From the NCBI RefSeq assembly GCF_014647675.1, contig NZ_BMPQ01000004.1:260579-324578 (forward strand): 64,000 nucleotides of DNA, read 5' to 3'. Under the pieces are notes generated by a model, which worked only from the letters and a program-made list of their open reading frames with translations, searched no databases and was not told where the DNA came from. The stretch is from Streptomyces flaveus. GTDB taxonomy: Bacteria; Actinomycetota; Actinomycetes; Streptomycetales; Streptomycetaceae. This document shows positions 34,610 through 42,991 of the stretch, one piece after another. Position 1 is the stretch's first letter. Each line of letters starts with the position of its first letter. The position numbers were made by a program, and so were the translations under genes.

Positions 34610-35902
34610 ATGCAGGAGTTACCCGACACCGCCGGCCCCCGGAGCGTGGTCGTCATCGGTGCCGGACCGGGCGGTCTGGCGGCCGCCCGTGAACTGGAGC
34701 GTGCCGGGCACCGGGTGACCGTCCTGGAGGAGCAGGACGCGGTGGCCGGGAAGTGCCAGAGCGTTCACGTCGACGGCCGGGCGTACGACCTCGGCGGCCA
34801 CATATGCACCAGCCAGTACGCGCGGGTCGCGGAGTTGGTGACCGAGCTGGACGTGGAGACGGAACGCACCGCCCGCTACCGGGTTATCGGCGGTCTCGAC
34901 GTCGCCGCACGCGCCCCGGGCCGCCAGTCCATGGCCTTCCTGCTCGACGGCGCCCTCCCGCGCTACCAGGCGCTGCGCGAGCGGGAGTTCCCGCGCATCG
35001 CCGAACCCGGGCTCGCCCACTCCGCGCGGGCGCTCGCCGCCCCCGTCACCGAGTGGCTCGCCGAGCACGGCCTGCAGTCCATGGCCGAGTCGTTCGGCAC
35101 CGGATACACGGCGGCCGGATACGGCTATCTCGACGACGTGCCCGCGCTGTACTTCGTGAAGTACGCGGAGATGACCGGTCTTTTGTCCTCCCACAGACCC
35201 GAACTGCTCGGGTACGCAGGCGATTTCACCGTCGTGGGCGGATTCGCCACGCTGTGGCGCCGGGTCGCCGACGAGCTGAAGGACGTACGGTGCGCCGTGC
35301 GCGTGGAGTCGGTCGAGCGGCACGCGGGCGGAGTGCGGGTCGGTACCGACTCCGGCCCGGTGGAGGCGGACGACCTGGTGCTCGCCGTCGGCCTGGACCG
35401 GATTCTGCCGGTCCTGGACGCCACCGAGGAGGAGCGCGACCTCGCCGCGCGGATCCGCAGCAACGCCTACCACACCACCCTCGCCTCCGCGTCCGGCCTG
35501 CCGGAGAACGCCTTCTACTTCCTCGACCGCCACACCGCCACCCGCGAGGCGAAGGGCCACTGCGTCTCGTACCACCACCGTTACCCGGGCAGCGATGTGC
35601 GCACCTTCTACTCCTACGGCCGCCCCGAGGACGTCCCCGCGCTGCTGCGGGACGACGTCGAGGCGCTCGGCGGGCGGCTGGGGGAGGTGCATCTGCGGCG
35701 CGAGTGGGTGTTCATGCCGCACTTCGGCAGCGACGACCTCGCCGGCGGCGCCCTGGACCGCCTCGACGCGCTGCAGGGCCGGGCCCGCACCTACTACGCC
35801 GGCGGCCTGCCCGCCTTCGAACTGGTCGAGTGCGCCGTGTCCCACGCCCAGGACCTCGCCCGCCGGCACTTCCCGCCTGTGGACGGCGCCGAGGGCGCTT
35901 GA
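34610..35902 (+). CDS. FAD/NAD(P)-binding amine-oxidase-like oxidoreductase
   Basis: This is a 430-residue protein; the ATG at 34610 follows GAGGAG by eight bases. The FAD fingerprint VVVIGAGPGGLAAARELERAGH and the second motif YDLGGH match the flavin-containing amine oxidase/phytoene desaturase superfamily, including fatty-acid isomerases of that fold. The C-terminal YYAGGLPAFELVECAVSHAQDLA closes the FAD site. It has its own ribosome site downstream of a strong terminator and upstream of a second one, so it is likely a single-gene unit. The substrate is unknown. Confidence 0.75.
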   Translation: MQELPDTAGPRSVVVIGAGPGGLAAARELERAGHRVTVLEEQDAVAGKCQSVHVDGRAYDLGGHICTSQYARVAELVTELDVETERTARYRVIGGLDVAARAPGRQSMAFLLDGALPRYQALREREFPRIAEPGLAHSARALAAPVTEWLAEHGLQSMAESFGTGYTAAGYGYLDDVPALYFVKYAEMTGLLSSHRPELLGYAGDFTVVGGFATLWRRVADELKDVRCAVRVESVERHAGGVRVGTDSGPVEADDLVLAVGLDRILPVLDATEEERDLAARIRSNAYHTTLASASGLPENAFYFLDRHTATREAKGHCVSYHHRYPGSDVRTFYSYGRPEDVPALLRDDVEALGGRLGEVHLRREWVFMPHFGSDDLAGGALDRLDALQGRARTYYAGGLPAFELVECAVSHAQDLARRHFPPVDGAEGA

Positions 35903-35905
35903 AAC

Positions 35906-35943
35906 CCGCAGGCCGGCAGCCCTTGCGGGCTGCCGGCCTGCGG
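35906..35943. terminator. Bidirectional hairpin between FAD oxidoreductase and IolE-like gene
   Basis: CCGCAGGCCGGCAGCCC (35906-35922) pairs perfectly with GGGCTGCCGGCCTGCGG (35927-35943) around TTGC, 17 bp. It lies between converging stops. Confidence 0.85.
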
Positions 35944-35960
35944 CACTCTGCTGAACCCTC

Positions 35961-36863
35961 TCAGGCGCCGCAGGAGCGGAGGAACTTCCGGGTGCGTGTG
36001 GCGATGGGCAGCGGCTTGTCCGGCTCGCACGGGTACATGTCCTGCTCGACGATCGCGAACAGTTCCACACCGAGGTTCTGCGCGGCGACCAGCACCGGCT
36101 CCAACTCCGGTACGCCGGACGGGGGTTCGCACATCACGCCGCGCTGGACCGCGGGGCCGAACGGGACCTCGTTCTTGACGACGTCGGCGAGGATCTCCGG
36201 GTCGACCTGCTTGAGGTGGAGATAGCCGATGCGCTCGCCGTACGTCTCGATCAGCTTGACGTTGTCGCCTCCGCAGTAGGCGTAGTGGCCGGTGTCCAGG
36301 CAGAGGCTGACCAGAGCGCTGTCGGTGGAGTCGAGGAAGCGCTCGACGTGTTCCTCGGTGTCGATGTGGGTGTCGGCGTGCGGGTGCACGACGATGTCGA
36401 GACCGAAGCGCTCCTTCACCTCGTGTCCGAGCCGTTCCATGCCCTTGGTGAGATTCGCCCACTGCCGGACGGTCAGCTCGGGCGGCTCGATCAGCTCGGC
36501 GGTCTTGTCGTCCCGCCAGAACGACGGGATGACCACCAGGTGCTTCGCGCCCATGGCCCGGGTCAGTTCGGCGACCTGGCTGACGTGCTCCCAGGTGGAG
36601 TCCCAGACGTCGGGGCCGCGGTGCAGCGCGGTGAAGACCGTGCCGGCCGACACCTTGAGGTCGCGCTTGTTCACCTCGTCGGTGAGCCTGGCCGGGTCGG
36701 TCGGCAGATAGCCGTACGGGCCGAGCTCGATCCAGGGGTAACCGGCCTCGGAGACCTCGTCCAGGAAGCGTTCCCAGGGCACCTGAAGGGGATCGTCGGG
36801 GAACCACACGCCCCATGAGTCGGGAGCCGAGCCGACGCGGATGCGGTCCAGGGGGTTGGTCAC
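35961..36863 (-). CDS. iolE: Xylose-isomerase-like TIM barrel, probable inosose dehydratase (IolE-like)
   Basis: This is a 300-residue protein. GTG at 36863 follows GAAGGA and overlaps the ATPase stop by four bases. Metal/substrate residues typical of the isomerase-like TIM barrel are seen in [36 protein letters not shown] and AIVEQDMYP. In inositol clusters this family holds IolE, which dehydrates scyllo-inosose to the dione used by IolD. Here it is the last gene of the transporter operon, and no other IolE candidate is present. Isomerase (IolI/IolH-like) activity is the alternative. Confidence 0.72.
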   Translation of the reverse strand: MTNPLDRIRVGSAPDSWGVWFPDDPLQVPWERFLDEVSEAGYPWIELGPYGYLPTDPARLTDEVNKRDLKVSAGTVFTALHRGPDVWDSTWEHVSQVAELTRAMGAKHLVVIPSFWRDDKTAELIEPPELTVRQWANLTKGMERLGHEVKERFGLDIVVHPHADTHIDTEEHVERFLDSTDSALVSLCLDTGHYAYCGGDNVKLIETYGERIGYLHLKQVDPEILADVVKNEVPFGPAVQRGVMCEPPSGVPELEPVLVAAQNLGVELFAIVEQDMYPCEPDKPLPIATRTRKFLRSCGA

Positions 36864-37771
36864 GATGCGGTTCCTTCGGACGTCACTACGGGGGCTTTGA
36901 GGTCCTGCTCCTCGGGGAGCTCTTCCACATCGACGCCGCGGACTTCCGCCAACTCGTGCTTGAGCGCGGCCAGTTCGGCACCGCCTGCCATGTGGTTGGT
37001 GAGCTCTTCCAGGCTGACCTGGCTGCGGTCGGCGGACAGCTCCATGGTGCCAAGGCGCAGCACGCTGAAGTAGTCGCCGACCATGTAGGCGTGGTGCGGG
37101 TTGTGGGTGATGAAGATGACGCCGAGTCCGCGGTCGCGGGCGGCGGCGATGTACTTCAGCACCACGCCGGACTGCTTGACGCCGAGCGCGGCGGTCGGCT
37201 CGTCCAGGATGAGGACACGGGCGCCGAAGTAGACGGCGCGGGCGATGGCCACCGACTGGCGCTGGCCGCCGGAGAGCGTGCCGATGGGCTGCTCGAGGTC
37301 GTCCAGGACGATGCCCATGGCGCGCAGTTCCTCGTCCGCGGTCTTCTTCATCCGGGCGATGTCGAGCCGGCGGACCGGCCAGGGGCCGCTGGTCATCTCG
37401 GAGCCGAGGAAGAAGTTCCGCCACACCGGCATCAGCGGGACGACGGCGAGGTCCTGGTAGACGGTGGCGATGCCCTTGTCGAGGGCCTCGCGCGGAGTGC
37501 TGAAGCGCACCGGTTCGCCGTCGACGAGGAACTCGCCCTCGGTGTGCTGGTGCAGCCCGGAGATGATTTTGATCAGTGTGGACTTGCCGGCGCCGTTGTC
37601 GCCGAGGACGCAGGTCACCCTGCCGGGTTGCACGGAGAGGGTCACACCGTGCAGGGCGCGGATGTTGCCGTAGGACTTGCCCGCGCCGCGCAGTTCGACG
37701 ATCGGCTTCTCGTCCTGGGGGGCGGCGTCCTTGACGAGGGCCCCGTTGGCCGTGGATCCGTTGCTTGTCAT
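36860..37771 (-). CDS. Single-domain sugar ABC transporter ATPase (inositol uptake)
   Basis: This is a 303-residue protein, shorter than the double RbsA/XylG type (about 500). It has Walker [11 protein letters not shown]-loop [14 protein letters not shown], signature [15 protein letters not shown] and Walker [30 protein letters not shown] is typical of the FrcA/RbsA group of carbohydrate importers. It is co-transcribed with a permease and a lipoprotein binding protein in an operon that ends with the IolE-like gene. Confidence 0.88.
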   Translation of the reverse strand: MTSNGSTANGALVKDAAPQDEKPIVELRGAGKSYGNIRALHGVTLSVQPGRVTCVLGDNGAGKSTLIKIISGLHQHTEGEFLVDGEPVRFSTPREALDKGIATVYQDLAVVPLMPVWRNFFLGSEMTSGPWPVRRLDIARMKKTADEELRAMGIVLDDLEQPIGTLSGGQRQSVAIARAVYFGARVLILDEPTAALGVKQSGVVLKYIAAARDRGLGVIFITHNPHHAYMVGDYFSVLRLGTMELSADRSQVSLEELTNHMAGGAELAALKHELAEVRGVDVEELPEEQDLKAPVVTSEGTAS

Positions 37772-37780
37772 GGGATCAGA

Positions 37781-38863
37781 TCACCTCCGGGTGGCCGCGT
37801 TGCGGACCCACAGATTGACGAGGGTGGCGCCGAGCAGCATCACGCCCAGGAAGGCCATGAACCAGTCGGGGTTCCAGCCGGCGTACACGATGCCCTGCTG
37901 CACCATGCCGAACATGAAGGCACCGAAGACCGGGCCGATCGCGGAGCCGTAGCCGCCGGTCAGCAGACAGCCGCCGATCACCGCCGCGGCGATGTAGATC
38001 AGCTCCTGACCGACGCCCTCGCCGGACTGCACGGTGTTGAAGGAGAACAGCTGGTGCATACCGACGAACCAGGCACCGAAGCCCACACCCATGAAGAGCG
38101 CGATCTTGGTGAAGGTCACCGGCACGCCGACCGCGCGGGCGCTGAACTTGTTGCCGCCGACCGCGAAGGTCCAGTTGCCGAACTTGGTGCGCAGCAGCAG
38201 CCAGGTGGCGATCGCCGCGAAGACCAGCCAGTAGAAGACGGTTATCTTCACCCCCACCCCACCGATGGTGAAGGTCGAGGCGAACACCGACTTGGCCCCC
38301 TCGAAGCCGTCCATGTCGCTGATGTCGTTCGTCGCGACGTTGCCGGTGACCAGCTTGGTGACCGCGAGGTTGACGCCCTGCAGGATCAGGAAGGTGCCCA
38401 GGGTGATAAGGAAGCTCGGCAGTCCGGTTTTCACCAGCAGCCAGCCGTTGAACGCGCCGATCGCCAGCGAGACGATCAGGGCGACGATGACGCCCACCCA
38501 GACGTTCATCGTCAGCTGGTAACTGACCATGCTCGCGGTGAGCGCCGAGGTGAGTACGGCGACACCGGCCGACAGGTCGAACTCGCCGCCGATCATCAGC
38601 AGCGCCACCGGCAGAGCCATCAGGCCGATGGTCGAGGACTGATAGAGGATCGTGGCCATGGAGCCGGCCTCACGGACCGGCGGCGCCGCGATCAGGAAGA
38701 AGACGAAGACCGCGACGGCTCCGAGGAAGACACCGACTTCGGGCCGGGCGAGCAGCCGCAGCCACATGGGGCGCTCGGAGGTCCGGCCGTCGGTTTCCTT
38801 CTTCGGGCCGGAGGCCGGCGGTGCGGACACCGCCGGCGCAGCCTGCTGGGTCATGGGGATCAC
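37781..38863 (-). CDS. Sugar ABC transporter permease (RbsC/FrcC-like)
   Basis: This encodes 360 residues from GTG 38863, which has GAAGGG six bases upstream and overlaps the binding-protein stop (GTGA); ATG 38854 is the alternative. About ten hydrophobic segments follow a polar N-terminus. GGEFDLSAGVAVLTSALTAS and GGYGSAIGPVFGAFMFGMVQQG are hallmark segments of the ribose/fructose/inositol permease family. It forms the channel for the substrate delivered by the lipoprotein. Confidence 0.87.
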   Translation of the reverse strand: MIPMTQQAAPAVSAPPASGPKKETDGRTSERPMWLRLLARPEVGVFLGAVAVFVFFLIAAPPVREAGSMATILYQSSTIGLMALPVALLMIGGEFDLSAGVAVLTSALTASMVSYQLTMNVWVGVIVALIVSLAIGAFNGWLLVKTGLPSFLITLGTFLILQGVNLAVTKLVTGNVATNDISDMDGFEGAKSVFASTFTIGGVGVKITVFYWLVFAAIATWLLLRTKFGNWTFAVGGNKFSARAVGVPVTFTKIALFMGVGFGAWFVGMHQLFSFNTVQSGEGVGQELIYIAAAVIGGCLLTGGYGSAIGPVFGAFMFGMVQQGIVYAGWNPDWFMAFLGVMLLGATLVNLWVRNAATRR

Positions 38864-39879
38864 CGAGTACCCTTCGCGGCGAACTTCGCTATGGCCTCGA
38901 CGTTGGACTTGTCCACGAAGGCCGGGCCGGTGAGGACCGGAGCCTCGCCGCCGCCGCTGTAGTTTCCGTTGTTCTTGTAGAGCCACAGAGTGTCGACCGC
39001 GAGGTATCCCTGCAGGTAGGGCTGCTGGTCGACGGCGAACTCGATGTCGCCCTTCTCGATGGCCCCGGTCAGGTCCTTGTTGAGGTCGAAGGTGGCGACC
39101 TTGGCCTTGCTGCCCGCCTCGGACACCGACTGCACGGCCGTCAGCGCGTACGGGGCGCCGAGCGTGACCACCTCGTCGATGGAGGTGTCCTGCTTGAGCT
39201 TGGCGTTGATGGTCGACTTCACGGACGGCATGTCGGTGCCGTTGACGTAGAGGTTCTCCGTCTTGCCCTTGAAGGTCTTCTTCACACCCGCGCAGCGCGC
39301 CTCGAGCCCGACGTGGCCCTGTTCCTGGACCACGCAGACGGCGTTCTTGGCGCCAGTCTCGTTGAGCCTGTTGCCGAGGGCCTCGCCGGCGATGCCCTCA
39401 TCCTGACCGAAGTACGACAGGAGGCCCATGCTCTTCCAGTCGTCCACACCGGAGTTGAGGCCGACGACGGGGATGCCGGCCTTCTCGGCCTTGGTCACCG
39501 CTTCCTTCATGGCGTCCGGCTTGGCCAGCGTGACCGCGATGCCGTCGACCTTCTGGTCGATCGCGTTCTGCACGAGGTTGGCCTGGTCGGCCGCGTTGGG
39601 GCTGCTGGAGTAGATCAGCTTGACGTTGTCCTTGGCGGCAGCTGCCTCTGCGCCCTTGCGGACGATGTCCCAGAAGGTGTCGCCGGGGGCCTGGTGGGTG
39701 ACCAGGGCGACGGTCATGCGGGGAGTGCTGGCCTTGCCCGCGGCGAGGTTCTCGCCGCTCTCCTCGGCTTCCTTGCCCCCGGAGCTGCTGGAGCAGCCGG
39801 TGACGATCAGTGCTGTCGCGGCGGCTGCGGCCACCAGGACGGGGAGTCTACGGGAGCGGGGGCGAGACGTACGGTCCAT
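38860..39879 (-). CDS. Sugar (inositol) ABC transporter substrate-binding lipoprotein
   Basis: This is a 339-residue protein. The signal peptide ends in lipobox IVTG-C, followed by SSSSGG. The periplasmic-binding type I fold shows VALVTHQAPGDTFWDIVRKGAE, a central LNSGVDDWKSMG and a late VATFDLNKDLTGAI. Such folds bind ribose, xylose or inositol. It is the first gene of the leftward transporter operon and is divergent from iolC, which points to inositol or a derivative as ligand. Confidence 0.85.
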   Translation of the reverse strand: MDRTSRPRSRRLPVLVAAAAATALIVTGCSSSSGGKEAEESGENLAAGKASTPRMTVALVTHQAPGDTFWDIVRKGAEAAAAKDNVKLIYSSSPNAADQANLVQNAIDQKVDGIAVTLAKPDAMKEAVTKAEKAGIPVVGLNSGVDDWKSMGLLSYFGQDEGIAGEALGNRLNETGAKNAVCVVQEQGHVGLEARCAGVKKTFKGKTENLYVNGTDMPSVKSTINAKLKQDTSIDEVVTLGAPYALTAVQSVSEAGSKAKVATFDLNKDLTGAIEKGDIEFAVDQQPYLQGYLAVDTLWLYKNNGNYSGGGEAPVLTGPAFVDKSNVEAIAKFAAKGTR

Positions 39880-40025
39880 CTTTCCGGCACCTCACTGTGC
39901 TGCGGGGAAATAGGGAGCGGGCGAGGGCGACGGGCCGGGCATACGCCCGCACCCTGGGAGCCCGTGCGCAAAACATACGCCGGGCCACGTGCCGAGAAAC
40001 TTTCGGCTGCACTTGTTGGGACGGG

Positions 40026-40136
40026 ATGTAAGCCCCTGATGAGGCGCCGTGTCAATACTTTGTTAAGACATCATTTCACGAGCACGTGAGAATGTCAGTA
40101 CAAACTATTGACAGGGTCCCGTCCGCCGACTTACAC
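40026..40136. promoter_or_regulatory. Divergent promoters with twin TGTC-N13-GACA operators
   Basis: Two 21-bp sites with outer TGTC and GACA lie at 40050-40070 and 40093-40113, 43 bases apart. The first contains TGTCAA (40050-40055), which on the minus strand is TTGACA and pairs with TTACAT (40026-40031) 18 bases away for the transporter operon. The second ends in TTGACA (40108-40113), 17 bases before TTACAC (40131-40136), for iolC. Each operator therefore covers a -35 box. The GntR protein encoded at the end of the iolC operon is the leading candidate to bind. Confidence 0.65.
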
Positions 40137-40167
40137 CTGAGGGCATCCACCGAGCGAGGAGCGACGC

Positions 40168-41118
40168 ATGACCGAGTCCTTCGACCTGATCACCATGGGC
40201 CGTATCGGCGTCGACCTCTATCCCCTCCAGGCCGGCGTCCCCCTCACGGACGTCGAGACCTTCGGGAAGTTTCTCGGCGGTTCCGCGGCGAACGTCGCGG
40301 TGGCCGCCGCGCGCCTGGGCCGGAGAACCGCGATCATCACCCGCACCGGCAAGGACCCCTTCGGCACGTATCTGCACCAGGCGCTGGGGGAGTTCGGGGT
40401 CGACGACCGCTTTGTCACCCCGGTCGACGCGTACCCGACGCCCGTAACTTTTTGCGAGATCTTTCCCCCCGACGACTTCCCGCTGTACTTCTACCGGCAG
40501 CCCAAGGCACCGGACCTGGAGATCCGCACCGAGGAGCTCGACTTCTTCGCCATCCGCTCGGCCAAGATCTTCTGGATCACCGGGACGGGCCTGAGCGAGG
40601 AGCCCAGCCGCTCGGCCACGCTCGCCGCCCTCAAGGCGCGCGACAAGGCGGGCACCACCGTCTTCGACCTCGACTGGCGCCCCATGTTCTGGAAGAACCC
40701 GGCCGAGGCCCGCCCGTACTACGCCGAAGCCCTGCGCCACGTCACGGTCGCCGTCGGCAACCTCGACGAGTGCGAGGTCGCCACCGGCGTGCGCGAACCG
40801 CACGCCTGCGCCGAGGCCCTGATCGAGGCGGGTGTGGAACTGGCGGTGGTCAAGCAGGGCCCCAAGGGTGTCCTCGCCGTCCACCGGGACGGCAGCACCG
40901 CCGAGGTGCCACCGGTGCCCGTGGAGGTGGTCAACGGACTCGGCGCGGGCGACGCCTTCGGCGGTTCGCTCTGCCACGGGCTGCTCGCCGGCTGGGAGCT
41001 GGAGAAGACCATGCGGTACGCCAACGCGGCCGGAGCCATCGTCGCCTCCCGCCTCGCCTGCTCCTCCGCGATGCCGACCACCACCGAGGTCGAGGAACTC
41101 GTCGCTTCCCGCGGCTGA
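40168..41118 (+). CDS. iolC: 5-dehydro-2-deoxygluconokinase (IolC), PfkB family
   Basis: This is a 316-residue protein. PfkB signatures are present: FLGGSAANVAVAAARLG near residues 35-50 and NGLGAGDAFGG (256-266) with catalytic Asp262. TFCEIFPPDDFPLYFYRQPKAPDL is characteristic of IolC. It phosphorylates 5-dehydro-2-deoxy-D-gluconate made by IolB. It is the first gene of the catabolic operon and lies downstream of a -35/-10 pair with a 17-base spacer. Confidence 0.9.
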   Translation: MTESFDLITMGRIGVDLYPLQAGVPLTDVETFGKFLGGSAANVAVAAARLGRRTAIITRTGKDPFGTYLHQALGEFGVDDRFVTPVDAYPTPVTFCEIFPPDDFPLYFYRQPKAPDLEIRTEELDFFAIRSAKIFWITGTGLSEEPSRSATLAALKARDKAGTTVFDLDWRPMFWKNPAEARPYYAEALRHVTVAVGNLDECEVATGVREPHACAEALIEAGVELAVVKQGPKGVLAVHRDGSTAEVPPVPVEVVNGLGAGDAFGGSLCHGLLAGWELEKTMRYANAAGAIVASRLACSSAMPTTTEVEELVASRG

Positions 41119-41171
41119 CCCCGACTCGCCTCCCGAGGCTGACCCCACGCCCCCCTGAACGGAGCCAACCC

Positions 41172-42050
41172 TTGAGCCTCACCATCCCCGACCTCGTCGG
41201 AGTGCGCGCCCGGCACCCGGAGGCCATCGCCGAAGCGGCCGCCCGCCGCAGCCGCCGCCCGCTCATCGGCGACAGCGGACGCCTCATGATCGTGGCCGCC
41301 GACCACCCGGCCCGCGGCGCCCTCGGTGTCGGCGACCGACGCCTGGCCATGGCCAACCGCGCCGATCTGCTGGAGCGGCTGTGCATCGCGCTGTCCCGGC
41401 CCGGCGTGGACGGGGTGCTCGCCACCGCCGACATCCTGGATGACCTGCTGCTCCTCGGCGCCCTGGAGAACAAGGTCGTCATGGGCTCGATGAACCGCGG
41501 CGGGCTCGCCGGGGCGTCCTTCGAGATGGACGACCGCTTCACCGGACACCGCCCCGAGGACATCGCCCGGCTGAACTTCGACGCGGGCAAGCTGCTGCTG
41601 CGCATCGACTACGACGACCCCGGCTCGCTGACCACCCTGGAGTCCACCGCGCGGGCCATCGACGCCATGGCCGAGCGTCAACTCCCGTTGTTCGTCGAGC
41701 CGTTCATCTCCCGCCGGGTCGACGGGGCGGTACGCAACGACCTGTCCGCCGAGGCCGTCACCCGCTCCATAGCGATCGCCTCGGGCCTCGGCGGCACCTC
41801 CGCCTACACCTGGCTGAAGCTGCCGGTCACCAGCGACCCGGACGACATGGCCGCCGCCCTGGAGACCTCGACCCTGCCCGCCGTGCTGCTGGGCGGCGAG
41901 GTCGGCAAGGACCAGGAGGGCGCGTACGAGAGGTGGCGCAAGGCGCTGCGGCTGCCCACCGTGCAGGGCATGGTTGTCGGCCGTTCCCTGCTCTACCCCG
42001 CGGAGGGCAGCGTCGAGACCGCCGTGGACACCGCGGTCGGGCTGCTGTGA
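41172..42050 (+). CDS. Class I aldolase-like (beta/alpha)8 protein of inositol clusters
   Basis: This is a 292-residue protein. I chose TTG at 41172 because GGAG lies seven bases upstream; the ATG far upstream runs through iolC. It matches the DeoC/LacD-type barrel family often found next to iolC in actinobacteria (Cgl0158-like), with RLMIVAADHPARGALGVGD, KLLLRIDYDDPGSL, TWLKLPVT (candidate Schiff-base Lys) and VLLGGEVGKDQ. It probably splits 6-phospho-5-dehydro-2-deoxygluconate into dihydroxyacetone phosphate and malonate semialdehyde, the IolJ step (inferred from context). Confidence 0.78.
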   Translation: MSLTIPDLVGVRARHPEAIAEAAARRSRRPLIGDSGRLMIVAADHPARGALGVGDRRLAMANRADLLERLCIALSRPGVDGVLATADILDDLLLLGALENKVVMGSMNRGGLAGASFEMDDRFTGHRPEDIARLNFDAGKLLLRIDYDDPGSLTTLESTARAIDAMAERQLPLFVEPFISRRVDGAVRNDLSAEAVTRSIAIASGLGGTSAYTWLKLPVTSDPDDMAAALETSTLPAVLLGGEVGKDQEGAYERWRKALRLPTVQGMVVGRSLLYPAEGSVETAVDTAVGLL

Positions 42051-42099
42051 GCCAGACACCGAGGAACCACGCGATGACCGGACCAGGAGGAGCCGACCG

Positions 42100-42984
42100 A
42101 TGACCAAGCACCACCTGCCCCTGGGGAAGGCCACGAGCGAGCAGTACGCCGTCGACGTCACCCCCGAGAGCGCCGGCTGGGGCTACTCCAGTCTGCGGGT
42201 GCTCGAGCTGCCGCCCGGCGGCACCCACCACTTCACGGCCGGGGACAGCGAGTGGATCGTGCTGTCGCTCAGCGGCGGCGCCGCCGTCGCCGTCACCGAC
42301 GACTTCGGCGGTGAGACCTACGAACTGCACGGCCGCGCCGACGTGTTCAGCGGCCCCAGCGACTTCGTGTACGTCCCGCGCGACGCGACCGCGAGCCTCA
42401 CCTCCCCGGCGGGCGGACGCTTCGCGCTCACCGGCGCCCGCTGCACCCGCCGCCTGCCCGCCCGCTACGAGCCCGCCTCCTCCGTCCCCGTCGAACTGCG
42501 CGGCAGCGGCAACTGCTCGCGCAAGGTCCACAACTTCGGCGCGGCCGGCGTCTTCGAGTGCGACAAGCTCATCGCCGTCGAGGTGATCACCCCCGGCGGC
42601 AACTGGTCCTCGTACCCGCCGCACAAGCACGATGCGAACCGCCCCGGCGAGGAGTCCGAGCTGGAGGAGATCTACTACTTCGAGTTCGCCGACCACGAGG
42701 GCACGCCCGGCCTCGGCTATCAGCGGGTCTCGCCGTCAGGTCACGGCCACGGCACGGACGTACTGGCGGAGGTGCGCGGCGGCGACGTCGTACTGATCCC
42801 GGACGGCTGGCACGGTCCCTCCATGGCGGTGCCAGGGCACGACATGTACTACCTGAACGTCATGGCGGGCCCCGGCGCCGAGCGCGCCTGGCTGATCTGC
42901 GACCACCCCGACCACGCCTGGATCCGCGACACCTGGCCGAGCCAGCCCGTCGACCCCAGACTCACCAGCACTCAGTCCCAGTGA
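42100..42984 (+). CDS. iolB: 5-deoxy-glucuronate isomerase (IolB)
   Basis: This is a 294-residue bicupin, normal for IolB. The ATG at 42100 follows AGGAGGAG. Key segments are WGYSSLRVLELPPGG, GNCSRKVHNFGAAG, and the metal-binding cupin NWSSYPPHKHD...EEIYYFEF with DVVLIPDGWHGPSMAVPGHDMYYLNVMAGP. It isomerises 5-deoxy-glucuronate to 5-dehydro-2-deoxygluconate. It lies between the aldolase and iolD, seven bases before iolD. Confidence 0.93.
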   Translation: MTKHHLPLGKATSEQYAVDVTPESAGWGYSSLRVLELPPGGTHHFTAGDSEWIVLSLSGGAAVAVTDDFGGETYELHGRADVFSGPSDFVYVPRDATASLTSPAGGRFALTGARCTRRLPARYEPASSVPVELRGSGNCSRKVHNFGAAGVFECDKLIAVEVITPGGNWSSYPPHKHDANRPGEESELEEIYYFEFADHEGTPGLGYQRVSPSGHGHGTDVLAEVRGGDVVLIPDGWHGPSMAVPGHDMYYLNVMAGPGAERAWLICDHPDHAWIRDTWPSQPVDPRLTSTQSQ

Positions 42985-42991
42985 GGTATCG

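Noticed and set aside
36815..38962. 715-codon plus-strand frame opposite the inositol transporter
   Set aside because: It is a shadow of the ATPase and permease genes; composition is low in hydrophobic order and no motif is seen.
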